Counted from the first letter of the stretch, positions 8,700 to 19,118 are shown. The stretch: DNA of 64,000 bases from Paludibacter sp. (GCA_023666945.1 JAMPAY010000001.1:155882-219881), one strand, 5' to 3'. Made by a program: numbers and translations. The notes: generated from the letters alone by a model not told the origin.

Positions 8700-9571
8700 T
8701 GTTTATGCAACATCATCACGCCTACACTTATCACAAGCAAACTCAAGAAACCTACCCACAGCGTATCTCCTGTGCCAAAAACATCGATTTCATCGGTATC
8801 TATACCACGCATATAATAAACATTGTACAGCACCACAGCAAAGGCATTGTTTGTGAAATGTGCCAATATCGGCAACCACAGACTACCTGACCATACCAAC
8901 ATATAACCGAATAAAGCACCCATCAACATACGCGGTACAAAGCCATAAAACTGAAGATGTATCGCCGAAAATAAAATCGCCGATGCCCATATTGCTAAAT
9001 GATTGCTCGTTCTACTAACCGACTTGTCAGCAGTAGGCACAAACAAATTCTGCATTACTCCTCTAAAAAACAATTCCTCACTCAAAGCAGGAAGAAAAGC
9101 CATTAACACAATATTACACAACAGCACACCTATCGAATCTGCACGTATAAACTGTTCCGTCAATACTGCTGCCGCATTCTCTTGTTGCTGCATCCACATC
9201 TCTATATCGCTCAGAAATCCGGGTAAACACAACTGTTGGTTCAACCAACTCAATAAATTAATACCGGGCGAAGCAATTATTAACAACAATATTACACCTA
9301 CACAACTTCGCCAATTAGGAATAGATGATAGGTGTAAATAGGTCATTGGGGAATCGCTCCACAAATAAGCTGCAACCAAACACGGCAACATAAACGTACC
9401 TATCGTTTGTAACATCTGCATTACCTTTAGCGACACAACATCCTGTCTATCACCATATAGCAAAGCCCACACACCGATCGCTATCATTGTAAACAACAAC
9501 ATACATCCTAAAAATAGAACTATTTTCCCTAATGGATGCGATTCCCGCAAAACCCCTTTAATCTTTTTCAT
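8672..9571 (-). CDS. CPBP family intramembrane metalloprotease (CAAX protease-like)
   Basis: A 299-residue polytopic membrane protein with the Rce1/CPBP core. The EExxxR motif (EELFFR) is at 165-170, followed by His in HLQFYG (H205) and the HxxxN motif in AHFTNN (H238, N242). These residues line the metalloprotease site of eukaryotic Rce1. In bacteria the family is linked to bacteriocin self-immunity, processing or unknown roles. No bacteriocin-like gene is adjacent, so the substrate is unknown. It is separated from priA by 96 bp without a clear promoter match. Confidence 0.85.
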   Translation of the reverse strand: MKKIKGVLRESHPLGKIVLFLGCMLLFTMIAIGVWALLYGDRQDVVSLKVMQMLQTIGTFMLPCLVAAYLWSDSPMTYLHLSSIPNWRSCVGVILLLIIASPGINLLSWLNQQLCLPGFLSDIEMWMQQQENAAAVLTEQFIRADSIGVLLCNIVLMAFLPALSEELFFRGVMQNLFVPTADKSVSRTSNHLAIWASAILFSAIHLQFYGFVPRMLMGALFGYMLVWSGSLWLPILAHFTNNAFAVVLYNVYYMRGIDTDEIDVFGTGDTLWVGFLSLLVISVGVMMLHKQLCRTQNAA

Positions 9572-9667
9572 AGCCCTCTTATATCTTTTGTTGTATTTAT
9601 TATGAAAACTCTACCTTGTATAATCATGCGTACCACGCACCTTGCTATTTTATTCTAATAACGCTTT

Positions 9668-12130
9668 TTACATCGGATCTACATCCACATAAACAGAAAC
9701 CGATTTACCTTTCTCTGTCATCCGAATCTGCTCTATAGATTGCTTCAACAACATTTTTGCCCGAGCATAAGATGCATCCGCCTCTATCTTCAATAAGATT
9801 TTGCGCACATACATATTCTGCACTCTACTCACCAATGGTATCACAACCGAAGAACAACGGCGGGTAAACACTACTTTCAATTGCTGCTGCAACATAGCAG
9901 ATACGGTATCCGCAATATACAAATCCCTATGCCGCAACGTAATCTCCAACAATCGATAAAATGGGGGGTATTTGAACAATCTTCGTTCCTCTATCTGTTC
10001 TGCATAAAACGACTCATAATCATGTTGTACCAATTGTTTAAACAACCGATTCTCCGGATTCGATGTCTGTATATACACATCACCTCGTTGTTTCTTCCTA
10101 CCCGCACGACCGCTCACCTGCTCTAACATCTGAAATGCATATTCATAGGCACGAAACGTAGGTTGATTCATCAAGTTATCAGCATTCAATACCGCAACCA
10201 AACTCACATCATCAAAATGCAAACCCTTACTAATCATCTGTGTTCCTACCAATATATCCGTACTATGCGACTCAAAATCTGCTATAAGGCGTTCATACGA
10301 ATTCTTATTCCGGGTTGTATCCAAATCCATACGGGCTATACGTGCTGTCGGAAACAATTGCACCATTTCATCCTCTATCTTCTCTGTTCCGAAACCTCTG
10401 TCTGCGAGTGCCTCCTTCCCACAAACAGGACACTTATCAGGCAACTGAATCGCATAACCGCAATAGTGACAAACAAGCATTTGTTGATGTTTATGCAAAG
10501 TCATACTCACATCACAATGCACACATTTCGGAATATAAGCACACACTTTACATTCCACATACGGAGCATAACCGCGACGATTTTGAAAAACAATTACTTG
10601 TTTTTCTCGACCGATTTCATCGGATATTTTATGCACCAACACATCGGAAAAATGCCCCATCATTTCTTTTCTATGATACTGCCTCCGTGTATCTATCAAT
10701 CGGATATCCGGCATCTCTACATCATTATGACGATGTTTCAAACTTACCAAACCATATTTACCGTTCAAAGCATTGTAATAGGTTTCTATTGCAGGAGTAG
10801 CAGTACCCAATAACACTTTAGCACCATGCAACCCTGCAAGTACAATCACTGTATTACGAGCATTATAGCGCGGAGCAGGCTCTTGTTGTTTATACGAAGC
10901 ATCATGCTCTTCATCCACAACCACCAACCCCAACTTGTCAAACGGAAGAAAAAGTGAAGAACGCACACCCAATACCACCTCATACTCGCCCGACTGCACT
11001 TTCTTGTAAATCTCCACACGCTCTGCATCAGAAAAACGAGAATGATACACACCTAATCGGCTACCGAATACGGCCCGCAATCGATCTGTTAATTGAGTGG
11101 TCAAAGCAATCTCCGGAACCATATACAACACCTGCTTCTTTTCCGCAAGTACATTGTTTATCAGTTGTATATATATTTCCGTCTTACCACTTCCCGTTAC
11201 ACCATGCAGCAATACAACATCCTTTGCTTGCCACAATCTTTCCGTATCCTCATAAGCCGCTTCCTGAAATGGATTCAACGTATGAGCGTTCTCTACCTCT
11301 ACCTTCTCTTTATCCAAACGCCCCACTGCTACATCACTCACCAGTAACACACCTTTCGTCTCCAAACTTTTCAAAATAGCAGCCGATACGTTGGCCTTCG
11401 CCAATAAAGTTTGTCTTTCTATCTGACCGTACTTCACCCCCAATGATTGCGCATTAACAATACACTCCTGCATATAGCACCTTAATAAGGCTTGCTGTTT
11501 CTTGCTCTTTTGCAATCCGGTCAATAGAGAAGCCAACTTATTTTCGTCCCGAAAAGCCGGATGTAAACTCACCATTTTCTGCACACGAGGTCTGTAGCGG
11601 TCAATTACATGCTCACTCAAAACAACCGCCCCTGATGCTATCAATCGATCCAAAGCAGGAAGCACATGTTTCACCTGCATCACCCTGCCTATCTCATCAA
11701 TACTTTTTTCTTTCCCGTCCGACAAATATTCTAACACACGCTGCTGTGTTGAAGTAAACGTCTGCCCCTCCTCCCTTATCTCATTCAAACGAATACGAGT
11801 CTCGCTCTCCAGTTTCAAAGCCGAGGGCAAAGCCGCTTTCATTACCTCCCCCAACGTACACATATAATACGAGGCTATCCACTGCCACAACTCTATTTGT
11901 ACCGGATTTACAATAGGACTATCATCCAACAAACATATAATATCTTTCAACGCAAACTCTTCCGTCCCTTGCGAAGAAGACAATGACAATATCACCCCTG
12001 TCACTATCTTCTTCTTACCCAATGGCACTAACACCCTCATTCCCACCACTGCCGAGACAGCGATTTCATCGGGAATATTATAAGTCAGTACGCCCTCAAA
12101 GGCTAAAGGAAGAACAACATCTGCCCGCAT
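9668..12130 (-). CDS. priA: primosomal replication protein N' (PriA helicase)
   Basis: An 820-residue superfamily 2 helicase that reloads the replisome at stalled forks. The N-terminal DNA-binding part (residues 1-200) starts with RADVVLPLAFEGVLTYNIP. Walker A GVTGSGKT is at 310-317 and the DEEH box at 406-409. A complete zinc-binding insert with eight cysteines follows (527, 530, 536, 539, 554, 557, 567, 570), then helicase motifs such as GTQMISKGLHFDDVSLV. Length and motif order are normal. It is 30 bp downstream of tdk and on the same strand as tdk and recJ, so the three may form a replication/repair operon. Confidence 0.96.
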   Translation of the reverse strand: MRADVVLPLAFEGVLTYNIPDEIAVSAVVGMRVLVPLGKKKIVTGVILSLSSSQGTEEFALKDIICLLDDSPIVNPVQIELWQWIASYYMCTLGEVMKAALPSALKLESETRIRLNEIREEGQTFTSTQQRVLEYLSDGKEKSIDEIGRVMQVKHVLPALDRLIASGAVVLSEHVIDRYRPRVQKMVSLHPAFRDENKLASLLTGLQKSKKQQALLRCYMQECIVNAQSLGVKYGQIERQTLLAKANVSAAILKSLETKGVLLVSDVAVGRLDKEKVEVENAHTLNPFQEAAYEDTERLWQAKDVVLLHGVTGSGKTEIYIQLINNVLAEKKQVLYMVPEIALTTQLTDRLRAVFGSRLGVYHSRFSDAERVEIYKKVQSGEYEVVLGVRSSLFLPFDKLGLVVVDEEHDASYKQQEPAPRYNARNTVIVLAGLHGAKVLLGTATPAIETYYNALNGKYGLVSLKHRHNDVEMPDIRLIDTRRQYHRKEMMGHFSDVLVHKISDEIGREKQVIVFQNRRGYAPYVECKVCAYIPKCVHCDVSMTLHKHQQMLVCHYCGYAIQLPDKCPVCGKEALADRGFGTEKIEDEMVQLFPTARIARMDLDTTRNKNSYERLIADFESHSTDILVGTQMISKGLHFDDVSLVAVLNADNLMNQPTFRAYEYAFQMLEQVSGRAGRKKQRGDVYIQTSNPENRLFKQLVQHDYESFYAEQIEERRLFKYPPFYRLLEITLRHRDLYIADTVSAMLQQQLKVVFTRRCSSVVIPLVSRVQNMYVRKILLKIEADASYARAKMLLKQSIEQIRMTEKGKSVSVYVDVDPM

Positions 12131-12160
12131 ATCTCAACAACACTAAAAAATGTACAAATT

Positions 12161-12754
12161 TCAAGATAACGACTCTCCTCGCTTTATTTTCTCATAGCAG
12201 TTACGACAAATCGGTTCATATTTTTCCGTTTCTCCCAACAGAACACGCTTATCACTATCCACCAAACGATGAGATATATAGGCCAAGTCACCGCAATGCA
12301 CACAAATAGCATGCACTTTATACACGTCTTCGGCTATCGCCATCAACGCAGGCATCGGACCAAAAGGTTGACCCTGATAATCCATATCCAACCCCGCAAT
12401 AATCACTCTCGTACCGTTATTGGCAAGTTCCCTGCATACATCCACCAGCCCCATGTCAAAAAACTGAGCCTCATCTATTCCTACCACATCCACATTGCTC
12501 GCCAATAACAATATGTTTCCTGAAGAATCCACCGGAGTCGATTGAATCACATTACGATCATGCGACACCACATCCGCTTCTGAGTAACGCACATCCAAAG
12601 CAGGCTTGAATATCTCTACCGTTTGTTTGGCAAACTGAGCACGCTTCATTCTACGAATCAATTCTTCGGTCTTACCGGAAAACATACTGCCACAAACTAC
12701 CTCGATACTGCCTCTGCGTTGTTTGGGCGATTGTTGGTCTCTTTCTGAAAACAT
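12161..12754 (-). CDS. tdk: thymidine kinase
   Basis: A 197-residue type II thymidine kinase that phosphorylates thymidine to dTMP in nucleoside salvage. The P-loop GSMFSGKT is at 22-29 and DEAQ at 94-97. The zinc-binding lasso domain has Cys151 and Cys154 (CVHC) and Cys183 and Cys186 (CRNC). The [10 protein letters not shown] end is typical. It sits between recJ (29 bp upstream) and priA on the same strand. Confidence 0.96.
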   Translation of the reverse strand: MFSERDQQSPKQRRGSIEVVCGSMFSGKTEELIRRMKRAQFAKQTVEIFKPALDVRYSEADVVSHDRNVIQSTPVDSSGNILLLASNVDVVGIDEAQFFDMGLVDVCRELANNGTRVIIAGLDMDYQGQPFGPMPALMAIAEDVYKVHAICVHCGDLAYISHRLVDSDKRVLLGETEKYEPICRNCYEKIKRGESLS

Positions 12755-12783
12755 AAAATAAGAAAGTATTGTATTAGTTATTT

Positions 12784-14508
12784 TTATTCTTCAAGGGTAC
12801 TTCTGTGAATATCCTGAACCATCATCTGCACGCTTGTATTCCCGCGAAACGTATTCTTCTCCAACGTATAGCAAACATCCACACGATTACCGTTACGAAA
12901 ATACGACTCCATCTGTCCTTGCCCGAAAGCAATACCCGAAAGCACCGAACGTCCGTCCGTAACGTCCAAACGAAGATGCTCATGCGATTTTCCTACGGCT
13001 CTCGTATAGCGATAATTAAACAAATTACGACTCACAAACACAGGACGTGGATTCCCCGGACCGCAAGGCTCCAAATGCTCCACTACACTTACAAACTGAG
13101 ATGTAATATCACCCAACGACAATTCCGATTCCACATCAATATATGGTTGGCGTTGTTCCTGCAAAATGTGTGCCGACACATACTCCTCAAAACGCCTACA
13201 AAACTGAGTATAATTCTCCGATTTCATCGACAATCCTGCCGCGAATACATGACCACCGAAATTCTCCAATAAATCACGGCAAGAATCTATCGCACTATAT
13301 ATATCAAAGCCGCCTACCGAACGAGCCGAACCCGATACTATGCCATCCGATTCTGTTAAAACAATTGTCGGACGGTAATAATATTCCGTCAAACGAGAAG
13401 CAACAATTCCTATAACCCCCTTATGCCAATCCTTACCACAAACCACCGTACTGCACCGTTGCACATTATCCTCTTCTTCGGCAAGTTGTTGTAAAGCCTC
13501 AAGAGTAATCTGTTGATCCAATCCCTTGCGGGTCGTATTATGTTCTTCTATTTCCTTACCCATCAACAAAGCCGTTTCCGCAGTTTCTGTCAATAACAAA
13601 CTTACCGCATCCCTTCCCGACTTTATGCGTCCGCATGCATTCAAACGAGGACCTATCTTATACATCAAATCGGCAAATGTAACCTCATTAGGAGTCACAC
13701 CTGCTTGCTGCAACAAACTTTGTACGCCCACCAACGGACTGCGCCTCATCTGTTTCAATCCATGATAAGCCAATACACGATTCTCCCCAGTCACCGGCAC
13801 TATATCCGAAGCAATACTCATTGCCGTCAATTCTAAAAGCGGACACAACGTCTCTATGCCTATACCTTGCCGCTCCGCAAAAGCCTGTACCAACTTAAAA
13901 CCAACACCACACCCTGAAAGATCCTTACAAGGATAAGCACAATCCGTGCGTTTAGGATCCAATACAGCCACTGCACAAGGTATCTCTTCGGCAGGCAAAT
14001 GATGATCACAAATTATAAAATCCACACCACACGAACGTGCATATTCCACCTTATCCATACTCCTAATCCCACAATCCAATGCGATGATCAATCCACACTT
14101 GTGTTCCACCGCATAATCCACACCTTGATACGAAATACCGTAACCTTCTTGATAACGATCAGGAATATAAAAATCAAAATTATTGTAATGAGTAGCAAGA
14201 AACTTACAAACCAGCGCAACTGCCGTTGTTCCATCCACATCATAATCTCCATACACCAATATGCGCTCATTGTTTTCCACCGCAGCCGACAAACGCATCA
14301 CGGCCTTCTCCATATCTTTCATCAAAAAAGGATCATGCAATTCTGTCAAACTCGGAGCAATAAAACGACGTGCCGACTCTGCACTATACAATCCCCTACG
14401 CACCAACAACGATGCAGACGCTTCACTTATACACAACTCACGAGCAAGTTTGTCTCTTATCAACATCTCCTTGCCGTTCAATGCGCGTATATGCCAAATA
14501 GTCTGCAT
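12784..14508 (-). CDS. recJ: single-stranded-DNA-specific exonuclease RecJ
   Basis: A 574-residue DHH-superfamily 5'-3' exonuclease for recombination and mismatch repair. The metal-binding motifs GDYDVDGT near 87-94 and CDHH near 167-170 are present. A DHHA1 domain follows, with [16 protein letters not shown] and later the [10 protein letters not shown] stretch, and a C-terminal OB fold. The ATG at 14508 ([10 protein letters not shown]) was chosen; the in-frame extension 22 codons upstream has no family character. tdk and priA follow on the same strand. Confidence 0.94.
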   Translation of the reverse strand: MQTIWHIRALNGKEMLIRDKLARELCISEASASLLVRRGLYSAESARRFIAPSLTELHDPFLMKDMEKAVMRLSAAVENNERILVYGDYDVDGTTAVALVCKFLATHYNNFDFYIPDRYQEGYGISYQGVDYAVEHKCGLIIALDCGIRSMDKVEYARSCGVDFIICDHHLPAEEIPCAVAVLDPKRTDCAYPCKDLSGCGVGFKLVQAFAERQGIGIETLCPLLELTAMSIASDIVPVTGENRVLAYHGLKQMRRSPLVGVQSLLQQAGVTPNEVTFADLMYKIGPRLNACGRIKSGRDAVSLLLTETAETALLMGKEIEEHNTTRKGLDQQITLEALQQLAEEEDNVQRCSTVVCGKDWHKGVIGIVASRLTEYYYRPTIVLTESDGIVSGSARSVGGFDIYSAIDSCRDLLENFGGHVFAAGLSMKSENYTQFCRRFEEYVSAHILQEQRQPYIDVESELSLGDITSQFVSVVEHLEPCGPGNPRPVFVSRNLFNYRYTRAVGKSHEHLRLDVTDGRSVLSGIAFGQGQMESYFRNGNRVDVCYTLEKNTFRGNTSVQMMVQDIHRSTLEE

Positions 14509-14578
14509 GCTTTCACTTAAAAATATTTGTACGATTCGGGGCGTAAAGTTACTGTATTTTTCGCAATTAGACAAGCAT

Positions 14579-14619
14579 AAAAAGTGCGACTATAATAGTT
14601 TCAACTATCATAGTCGCAC
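14579..14619 (-). terminator. terminator of the minus-strand membrane protein gene
   Basis: A 10-bp stem (GTGCGACTAT at 14584-14593 with ATAGTCGCAC at 14610-14619) contains an inner TAGT/ACTA hairpin. On the minus strand it is followed by a run of T. It separates the membrane-protein gene from recJ. Confidence 0.75.
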
Positions 14620-14650
14620 CTCAATTACTATTCCTGCACATACACTGTGC

Positions 14651-15274
14651 CTAAGCACAAGTACACGTTTCCGCATCACCTTCTGTCAGCGTCTTGTATA
14701 TCATCGCATTGCATCCCATAACCAGCGGACTCACGAACAAGCACAGCAACAATATCAAGCATAGCATTAATGTTTCACTGTCACACGCATTGCCTATCAA
14801 TACAAACAATAGCGTGGTCAGAACAATAGCCGCCGATAGAATCAATCCTATGGCAAATATACGCCATTTGTTACCATATGTCAATCTGTTACTCTCGTGC
14901 AATGCATCCAATGCAGTCATATCCTTATCTACAAACAAATAAACAGCCAAACTCCACGCATACATGATTACATACATCGGAATCACTCCGAAAAACAATC
15001 CTATTAGACAAGCCACCAACATAATAGCAGACAATATGAAATACTCACCCATATTCCGGCGATACTCACTCTTAAAAATAAACAACGGAGAAATCACTTT
15101 ACCCTTAGCAAGTTCTACCGGAATCGACTGCATTGCGATAGTCGTACCTACATTCAAGTACGGAATCCAAATCGTCAAAAGATAAAGTAACTGAGCACAC
15201 ACAATCGACAAAAAATTTGCCGTACCCAACAACACTCCTTCCTTAAGAATGTTTGAAATACATAGTTTTTTCAT
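14651..15274 (-). CDS. uncharacterised polytopic membrane protein
   Basis: About 207 residues with roughly six membrane helices (for example LSIVCAQLLYLLTIWIPYL, FILSAIMLVACLIGLFFGVI and IFAIGLILSAAIVLTTLLFVLIG). Between helices it has charged loops such as KSEYRRNMGEYF and HESNRLTYGNKWRI. I do not recognise the family; the layout recalls small membrane proteins of the DUF975/glycerophosphodiesterase-membrane-domain type, but that is weak. The start at 15274 (MKKLCISNIL) was preferred; an ATG four codons upstream is also possible. It stands between recJ and the nitrilase gene and has its own strong terminator, so it is probably a separate unit. Confidence 0.65.
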   Translation of the reverse strand: MKKLCISNILKEGVLLGTANFLSIVCAQLLYLLTIWIPYLNVGTTIAMQSIPVELAKGKVISPLFIFKSEYRRNMGEYFILSAIMLVACLIGLFFGVIPMYVIMYAWSLAVYLFVDKDMTALDALHESNRLTYGNKWRIFAIGLILSAAIVLTTLLFVLIGNACDSETLMLCLILLLCLFVSPLVMGCNAMIYKTLTEGDAETCTCA

Positions 15275-15405
15275 ACCGAAAACCATTTATATTTGCTCGT
15301 TTGCCTCTTACGAACAATAACATAAACAATGCGGGAATATAAGGCATATCATCGGGGGCACATACACATCCGAGACACATTTCCGCTTTATACTTTTTTC
15401 TCTTC

Positions 15406-16179
15406 TCATAAAAGTTCAAACACATCCGCATCCCGCCACAACGGCAAACGCTCCCTAAAGCGTCGCAACGCGACTATATCCAAATCTGCAATTTTCGTAT
15501 TTTCCTCGTTTTCATCGAAAGATACAACCCTATTTAAATGCGTATCCAACGCTACCGAATGTCCTGAATAATGCAAACCTAACGCATCATCGCCCACTCT
15601 GTTTACCGCACAAAGCAAGCACTGATTTTCCGTTGCACGAGCAGGCAATAAGGCGTCCCAATAACCGATACGGACATCCGGCCAATTAGCACAATACAAC
15701 AACACATCATAATCCGTTCCCGACCGATTCCTACTCCACACCGGAAAACGTAGATCATAACAAATCAACAAGCAAAAACGCACACCCTTATACTCCGATA
15801 TCACACGCTCATGCCCTGCCGTAAAAAAAGCAGCCTCTCCACCATGTGCATACAAATGTCTTTTATCAACAAAATCAACCATTCCATCGGGTCTTACAAA
15901 AAAACCGCGATTATAAACCTTATCATCCTCACGTACAATAAAACTACCAACTATCGCAATATCATACGCACAAGCCCATTGTTTCAGACATTGCAACGTA
16001 CGTCCCCCTCTTTCTTCCGCCAACTCAAGATTATCCGTACAAAATCCGGTCGTGAACATTTCCGGCAACATCGCCACATCAGCCCTCCCCTTCAATGCCG
16101 CAAGACGCATTCCTGTCAATCTCAAATTCTCCTCTATATCTGCCCATACAATCGAATACTGTAATAATGCTATTTTCAT
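15406..16179 (-). CDS. nitrilase-family amidohydrolase (omega-amidase/YafV-like)
   Basis: A 257-residue carbon-nitrogen hydrolase with the complete Glu-Lys-Cys triad: E40 in MLPEMFTTGF, K106 in VDKRHLY and C140 in LICYDLRFPVW. The CYDLRFP form and the short length match the YafV/Nit2 omega-amidase branch, which hydrolyses 2-oxoglutaramate or 2-oxosuccinamate to the oxoacid and ammonia. It is a cytosolic metabolite-repair enzyme. On the minus strand TATATTTG at 16212-16219 is a good -7 box about 33 bp upstream. The R1 repeat element (16375-16428) reads toward this gene from further upstream. Confidence 0.88.
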   Translation of the reverse strand: MKIALLQYSIVWADIEENLRLTGMRLAALKGRADVAMLPEMFTTGFCTDNLELAEERGGRTLQCLKQWACAYDIAIVGSFIVREDDKVYNRGFFVRPDGMVDFVDKRHLYAHGGEAAFFTAGHERVISEYKGVRFCLLICYDLRFPVWSRNRSGTDYDVLLYCANWPDVRIGYWDALLPARATENQCLLCAVNRVGDDALGLHYSGHSVALDTHLNRVVSFDENEENTKIADLDIVALRRFRERLPLWRDADVFELL

Positions 16180-16211
16180 TTCTACTTACCTAAATAGTAT
16201 GTTACACGTTG

Positions 16212-16219
16212 CAAATATA
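16212..16219 (-). promoter_or_regulatory. -7 box of the nitrilase gene promoter
   Basis: TATATTTG on the minus strand, 33 bp before the start codon. Confidence 0.5.
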
Positions 16220-16374
16220 CAACTTTTCTTCAATTTAACAAAAACTCAACGTACATATCTTCAACTTAACCACTTCTATTTTAATCTTATTAAATTACAA
16301 TATCCTTCGTAATATTGTAACACTTTGTTGCGTTTATAACAATATTACTTACAACCACTGCATTATACTCGTCT

Positions 16375-16428
16375 ACAAGACAGTTACGAGACTTCGACGA
16401 GACCTTATCCCGTTATCAATATGTCAAA
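16375..16428 (-). repeat. dispersed 54-bp intergenic element, copy R1
   Basis: Read on the minus strand it starts TTTGACATATTGA, continues with ATAAG, and ends in three 7-bp words at an exact 11-bp period: GTCTCGT (16397-16403), GTCTCGT (16386-16392) and GTCTTGT (16375-16381). It is identical at 46 of 54 positions, without gaps, to the element at 34721-34774. Flanking bases on either side do not match, so the boundary is sharp. It lies about 155 bp upstream of the nitrilase -7 box and points toward it. Confidence 0.8.
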
Positions 16429-16516
16429 TTTAACTGACTGCTCTATACTTGCAACAATATCATCAAATTACTCAATATTATTTTTTGATATGGTTACAGT
16501 AAAATCCGCACTGCAT

Positions 16517-16547
16517 TTGCACCATTCAAAAACTTGTAGTACCTTTG
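16517..16547 (+). promoter_or_regulatory. topA promoter
   Basis: TTG at 16517-16519, a 20-bp spacer and TACCTTTG at 16540-16547, 40 bp before the topA ATG. Confidence 0.6.
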
Positions 16548-16587
16548 CCGCGTTTTTTGGAAAAATACGCAAATCTATCCATCCCTA

Positions 16588-18924
16588 ATGAGCAAAAACC
16601 TTGTTATAGTAGAGTCTCCTGCCAAGGCAAAAACCATAGAAAAATTTCTTGGAGCAGATTATCATGTATTATCTTCACAAGGGCATGTACGCGATATTGA
16701 GGGAGTAGGGAAAAATAGTATCGGTATCGATTTCGAACACAATTATGCACCACATTATGCCATTGATGCAAAAAAACAGAAACTGATCGATACCCTGCGT
16801 ACCGAAGCAAAAAAAGCCGACACCGTATGGCTTGCATCCGATGAAGACCGCGAGGGAGAAGCCATTGCATGGCACTTACAAGAAGTGCTTAACTTGCAAA
16901 AAGAGAATACACGACGAATCGTTTTCCACGAGATTACGAAAACTGCCATACAAGATGCCATACGCTCCCCCCGAGATATTGATTACAATCTTGTCAATGC
17001 ACAACAAGCACGTCGCGTATTGGATCGTATCGTTGGATACGAATTATCACCCGTGTTGTGGAAAAAAATCATTCCCGGACTTTCTGCCGGTCGAGTACAG
17101 TCTGTCGCAGTACGACTCATCGTGGAGCGCGAACGCGAAATCAACACTTTCACACCCACTGCACAATACCGAATAGTTGCTGATTTCATCGGAAAAGACA
17201 CCACAGGGCACGAACAAAAACTCCGCATGGAGTTAAACCATAAATTTGCAACAAAAGAAGAGGCTCTAACATTCTTAGAGGAAGCCCGAAATCGCAACTT
17301 CTATATCAAGAATGTTACCAAGCGCCCTGTAAAACGTTCACCCGCACCGCCTTTCACCACCTCCAGTCTACAACAAGAAGCCGCACGAAAATTACATTTC
17401 CCGGTAGCAAAGACTATGAGAGTTGCACAAAGTCTGTACGAGTCCGGACGGATTACTTATATGCGTACCGACTCCGTCAACTTATCATCATTAGCATTAG
17501 GTACTACAAAAGCACAAATTGTCGAACAATTCGGAGAAAAATACCACCAATTCCGTACTTTCCACACGACCGCCAAAGGCGCACAAGAAGCACACGAGGC
17601 CATACGTCCCACCTACATGGAAAACCAACAGGCAGGAACTACCGACGACGAACGCAAATTATACGAATTGATTTGGAAACGGACTGCCGCATCGCAAATG
17701 GCAGATGCTCAATTGGAGAGTACACGCATTGAGGTCGGAGCCGAAAATATGCCCTATGTCTTTGCCGCAACGGGTGAGGTCATTCTCTTTGAGGGCTTTA
17801 TGAAAGTCTACATTCAATCATCTGACGATGAAACTGAAGCAGCAACTTCACTCTTGCCACGATTCGAAAAAGATACTCTTATGAACTATCAAGAGATAGT
17901 CGCACAAGAGTCATTTACCAAAGCACCTATCCGATACACAGAAGCATCTCTTGTCAAGAAAATGGAAGAATTAGGCATCGGACGCCCTTCTACCTATGCT
18001 GCTGTCATCGAAACCATTCAGTCGCGCGACTATGTCGAACGACGCACCGTTGAAGCGCAAAAACGCAATGTTAACGTTCTGACGCTCAAACAGAATAAAA
18101 TAACTGACCAAACAAAGGTCGAAAACTATGGTGCCGATAGTGGTAAACTTTTCCCTACCGATCTCGGATGCATCACCAACGATTTCCTATGGGCATCTTT
18201 TCCAACCATCCTCAACTACGATTTCACAGCAGAAGCCGAATCTGAATTCGATGCTATTGCTGCAGGAAAAATGGAATGGGTCAATATGGTAGATAAGTTC
18301 TATAAAACTTTCCACCCTGCTGTCACATCTGTCCCCACAGGAAAAATCGAAGGACGCATCTTAGGCAACGACCCCGCATCAGGACGACTGGTAACCGCTA
18401 AAATCGGAAAGAAAGGACCATGTATACAAATCGGCACTTCTACCGATGAAGACAAACCGCTTTTTGCATCACTCAAACAGGGGCAATCTATCTATACCAT
18501 TACACTCGAAGAGGCATTGGATTTATTCAATACCCCATACCCCTATACCGTAGGGCAATTTGAAGGATGCGATTTGATAGTCAACGTGGGCATGTTCGGA
18601 CCTTATGTAAAGCAAGACAAAACCTACTACTCTATCCCAAAGAACATCGACCCGCAACACATATCTCTTGAAGAAGCCATCCGACTCATTGAACAAAAAC
18701 GTCAATCACTCTTACCTCTTCACGAGTTTGGTGATATCTTAGTCATGAACGGACGTTTCGGACCATATATCAAATACAACGAACAAAATTACAAATTGCC
18801 CAAAGGAACCGATGCAAACGCACTTACCGAGGACGATTGTAAAAACATTATAGCAACAACAACCCCTACTGCCGCAAAAGCACGACGAACCAAAAGCACA
18901 GTAAAAAGGGGCACAAAGAAATAA
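16588..18924 (+). CDS. topA: DNA topoisomerase I (type IA)
   Basis: A 778-residue enzyme that relaxes negative supercoils. The Toprim domain starts KNLVIVESPAKAKTIEKFLG and has the acidic motif SDEDREGEA around 84-92. The catalytic tyrosine is Y291 in GRITYMRTDS. After the core, the C-terminus has two Toprim-associated repeats that contain NPYPYTVGQFEG and NGRFGPYIKYN. It lacks the tetracysteine zinc ribbons of E. coli TopA and ends in a Lys/Arg/Thr-rich tail, as is common in Bacteroidetes. tRNA-Pro begins 27 bp after its stop and may be co-transcribed. Confidence 0.97.
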   Translation: MSKNLVIVESPAKAKTIEKFLGADYHVLSSQGHVRDIEGVGKNSIGIDFEHNYAPHYAIDAKKQKLIDTLRTEAKKADTVWLASDEDREGEAIAWHLQEVLNLQKENTRRIVFHEITKTAIQDAIRSPRDIDYNLVNAQQARRVLDRIVGYELSPVLWKKIIPGLSAGRVQSVAVRLIVEREREINTFTPTAQYRIVADFIGKDTTGHEQKLRMELNHKFATKEEALTFLEEARNRNFYIKNVTKRPVKRSPAPPFTTSSLQQEAARKLHFPVAKTMRVAQSLYESGRITYMRTDSVNLSSLALGTTKAQIVEQFGEKYHQFRTFHTTAKGAQEAHEAIRPTYMENQQAGTTDDERKLYELIWKRTAASQMADAQLESTRIEVGAENMPYVFAATGEVILFEGFMKVYIQSSDDETEAATSLLPRFEKDTLMNYQEIVAQESFTKAPIRYTEASLVKKMEELGIGRPSTYAAVIETIQSRDYVERRTVEAQKRNVNVLTLKQNKITDQTKVENYGADSGKLFPTDLGCITNDFLWASFPTILNYDFTAEAESEFDAIAAGKMEWVNMVDKFYKTFHPAVTSVPTGKIEGRILGNDPASGRLVTAKIGKKGPCIQIGTSTDEDKPLFASLKQGQSIYTITLEEALDLFNTPYPYTVGQFEGCDLIVNVGMFGPYVKQDKTYYSIPKNIDPQHISLEEAIRLIEQKRQSLLPLHEFGDILVMNGRFGPYIKYNEQNYKLPKGTDANALTEDDCKNIIATTTPTAAKARRTKSTVKRGTKK

Positions 18925-18951
18925 CAACACAATCTCCTTTCATGGAGGTAG

Positions 18952-19024
18952 CGAGATGTAGCGCAGTTGGTAGCGCACTACGTTCGGGACGTAGGGGTCG
19001 GGCGTTCGAGTCGCCTCATCTCGA
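18952..19024 (+). tRNA. tRNA-Pro (CGG)
   Basis: A complete 73-nt cloverleaf: acceptor CGAGATG/CATCTCG, D-stem GCGC/GCGC, anticodon stem CTACG/CGTAG with loop TTCGGGA (anticodon CGG), and T-arm GGGCG-TTCGAGT-CGCCT. The first pair C-G and discriminator A are typical of proline tRNAs. CCA is not encoded. Confidence 0.95.
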
Positions 19025-19026
19025 CT

Positions 19027-19065
19027 GTTAACAAGGAATGTTCATCACATTCCTTGTTGACTTTT
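19027..19065 (+). terminator. terminator after topA/tRNA-Pro
   Basis: A 14-bp stem with one wobble pair (19027-19040 with 19048-19061, built on AACAAGGAATG/CATTCCTTGTT), a 7-nt loop and a short T-run. Confidence 0.8.
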
Positions 19066-19088
19066 CGAACAACACCCTATCTGCTTTT

Positions 19089-19118
19089 TTGATGTATGTA
19101 AATATTTCACTACCTTTG
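19089..19118 (+). promoter_or_regulatory. promoter of the Na/Pi cotransporter gene
   Basis: TTG at 19089-19091, a 19-bp spacer and TACCTTTG at 19111-19118. Confidence 0.55.

Larger units (their letters stand above)
16180..16587. other. 408-bp divergent intergenic region
   Basis: AT-rich spacer between the nitrilase gene and topA. It holds a -7 box for each gene (16212-16219 minus, 16540-16547 plus) and the 54-bp repeat element R1 (16375-16428). An imperfect dyad of TACAATAT/AATATTGTA words lies near 16296-16320. No open reading frame of note is seen. Confidence 0.7.

Noticed and set aside
15243..15431. Minus-strand 62-codon reading frame between the membrane protein and nitrilase genes
   Set aside because: It overlaps both neighbours, its composition is unlike a protein domain and it has no promoter.
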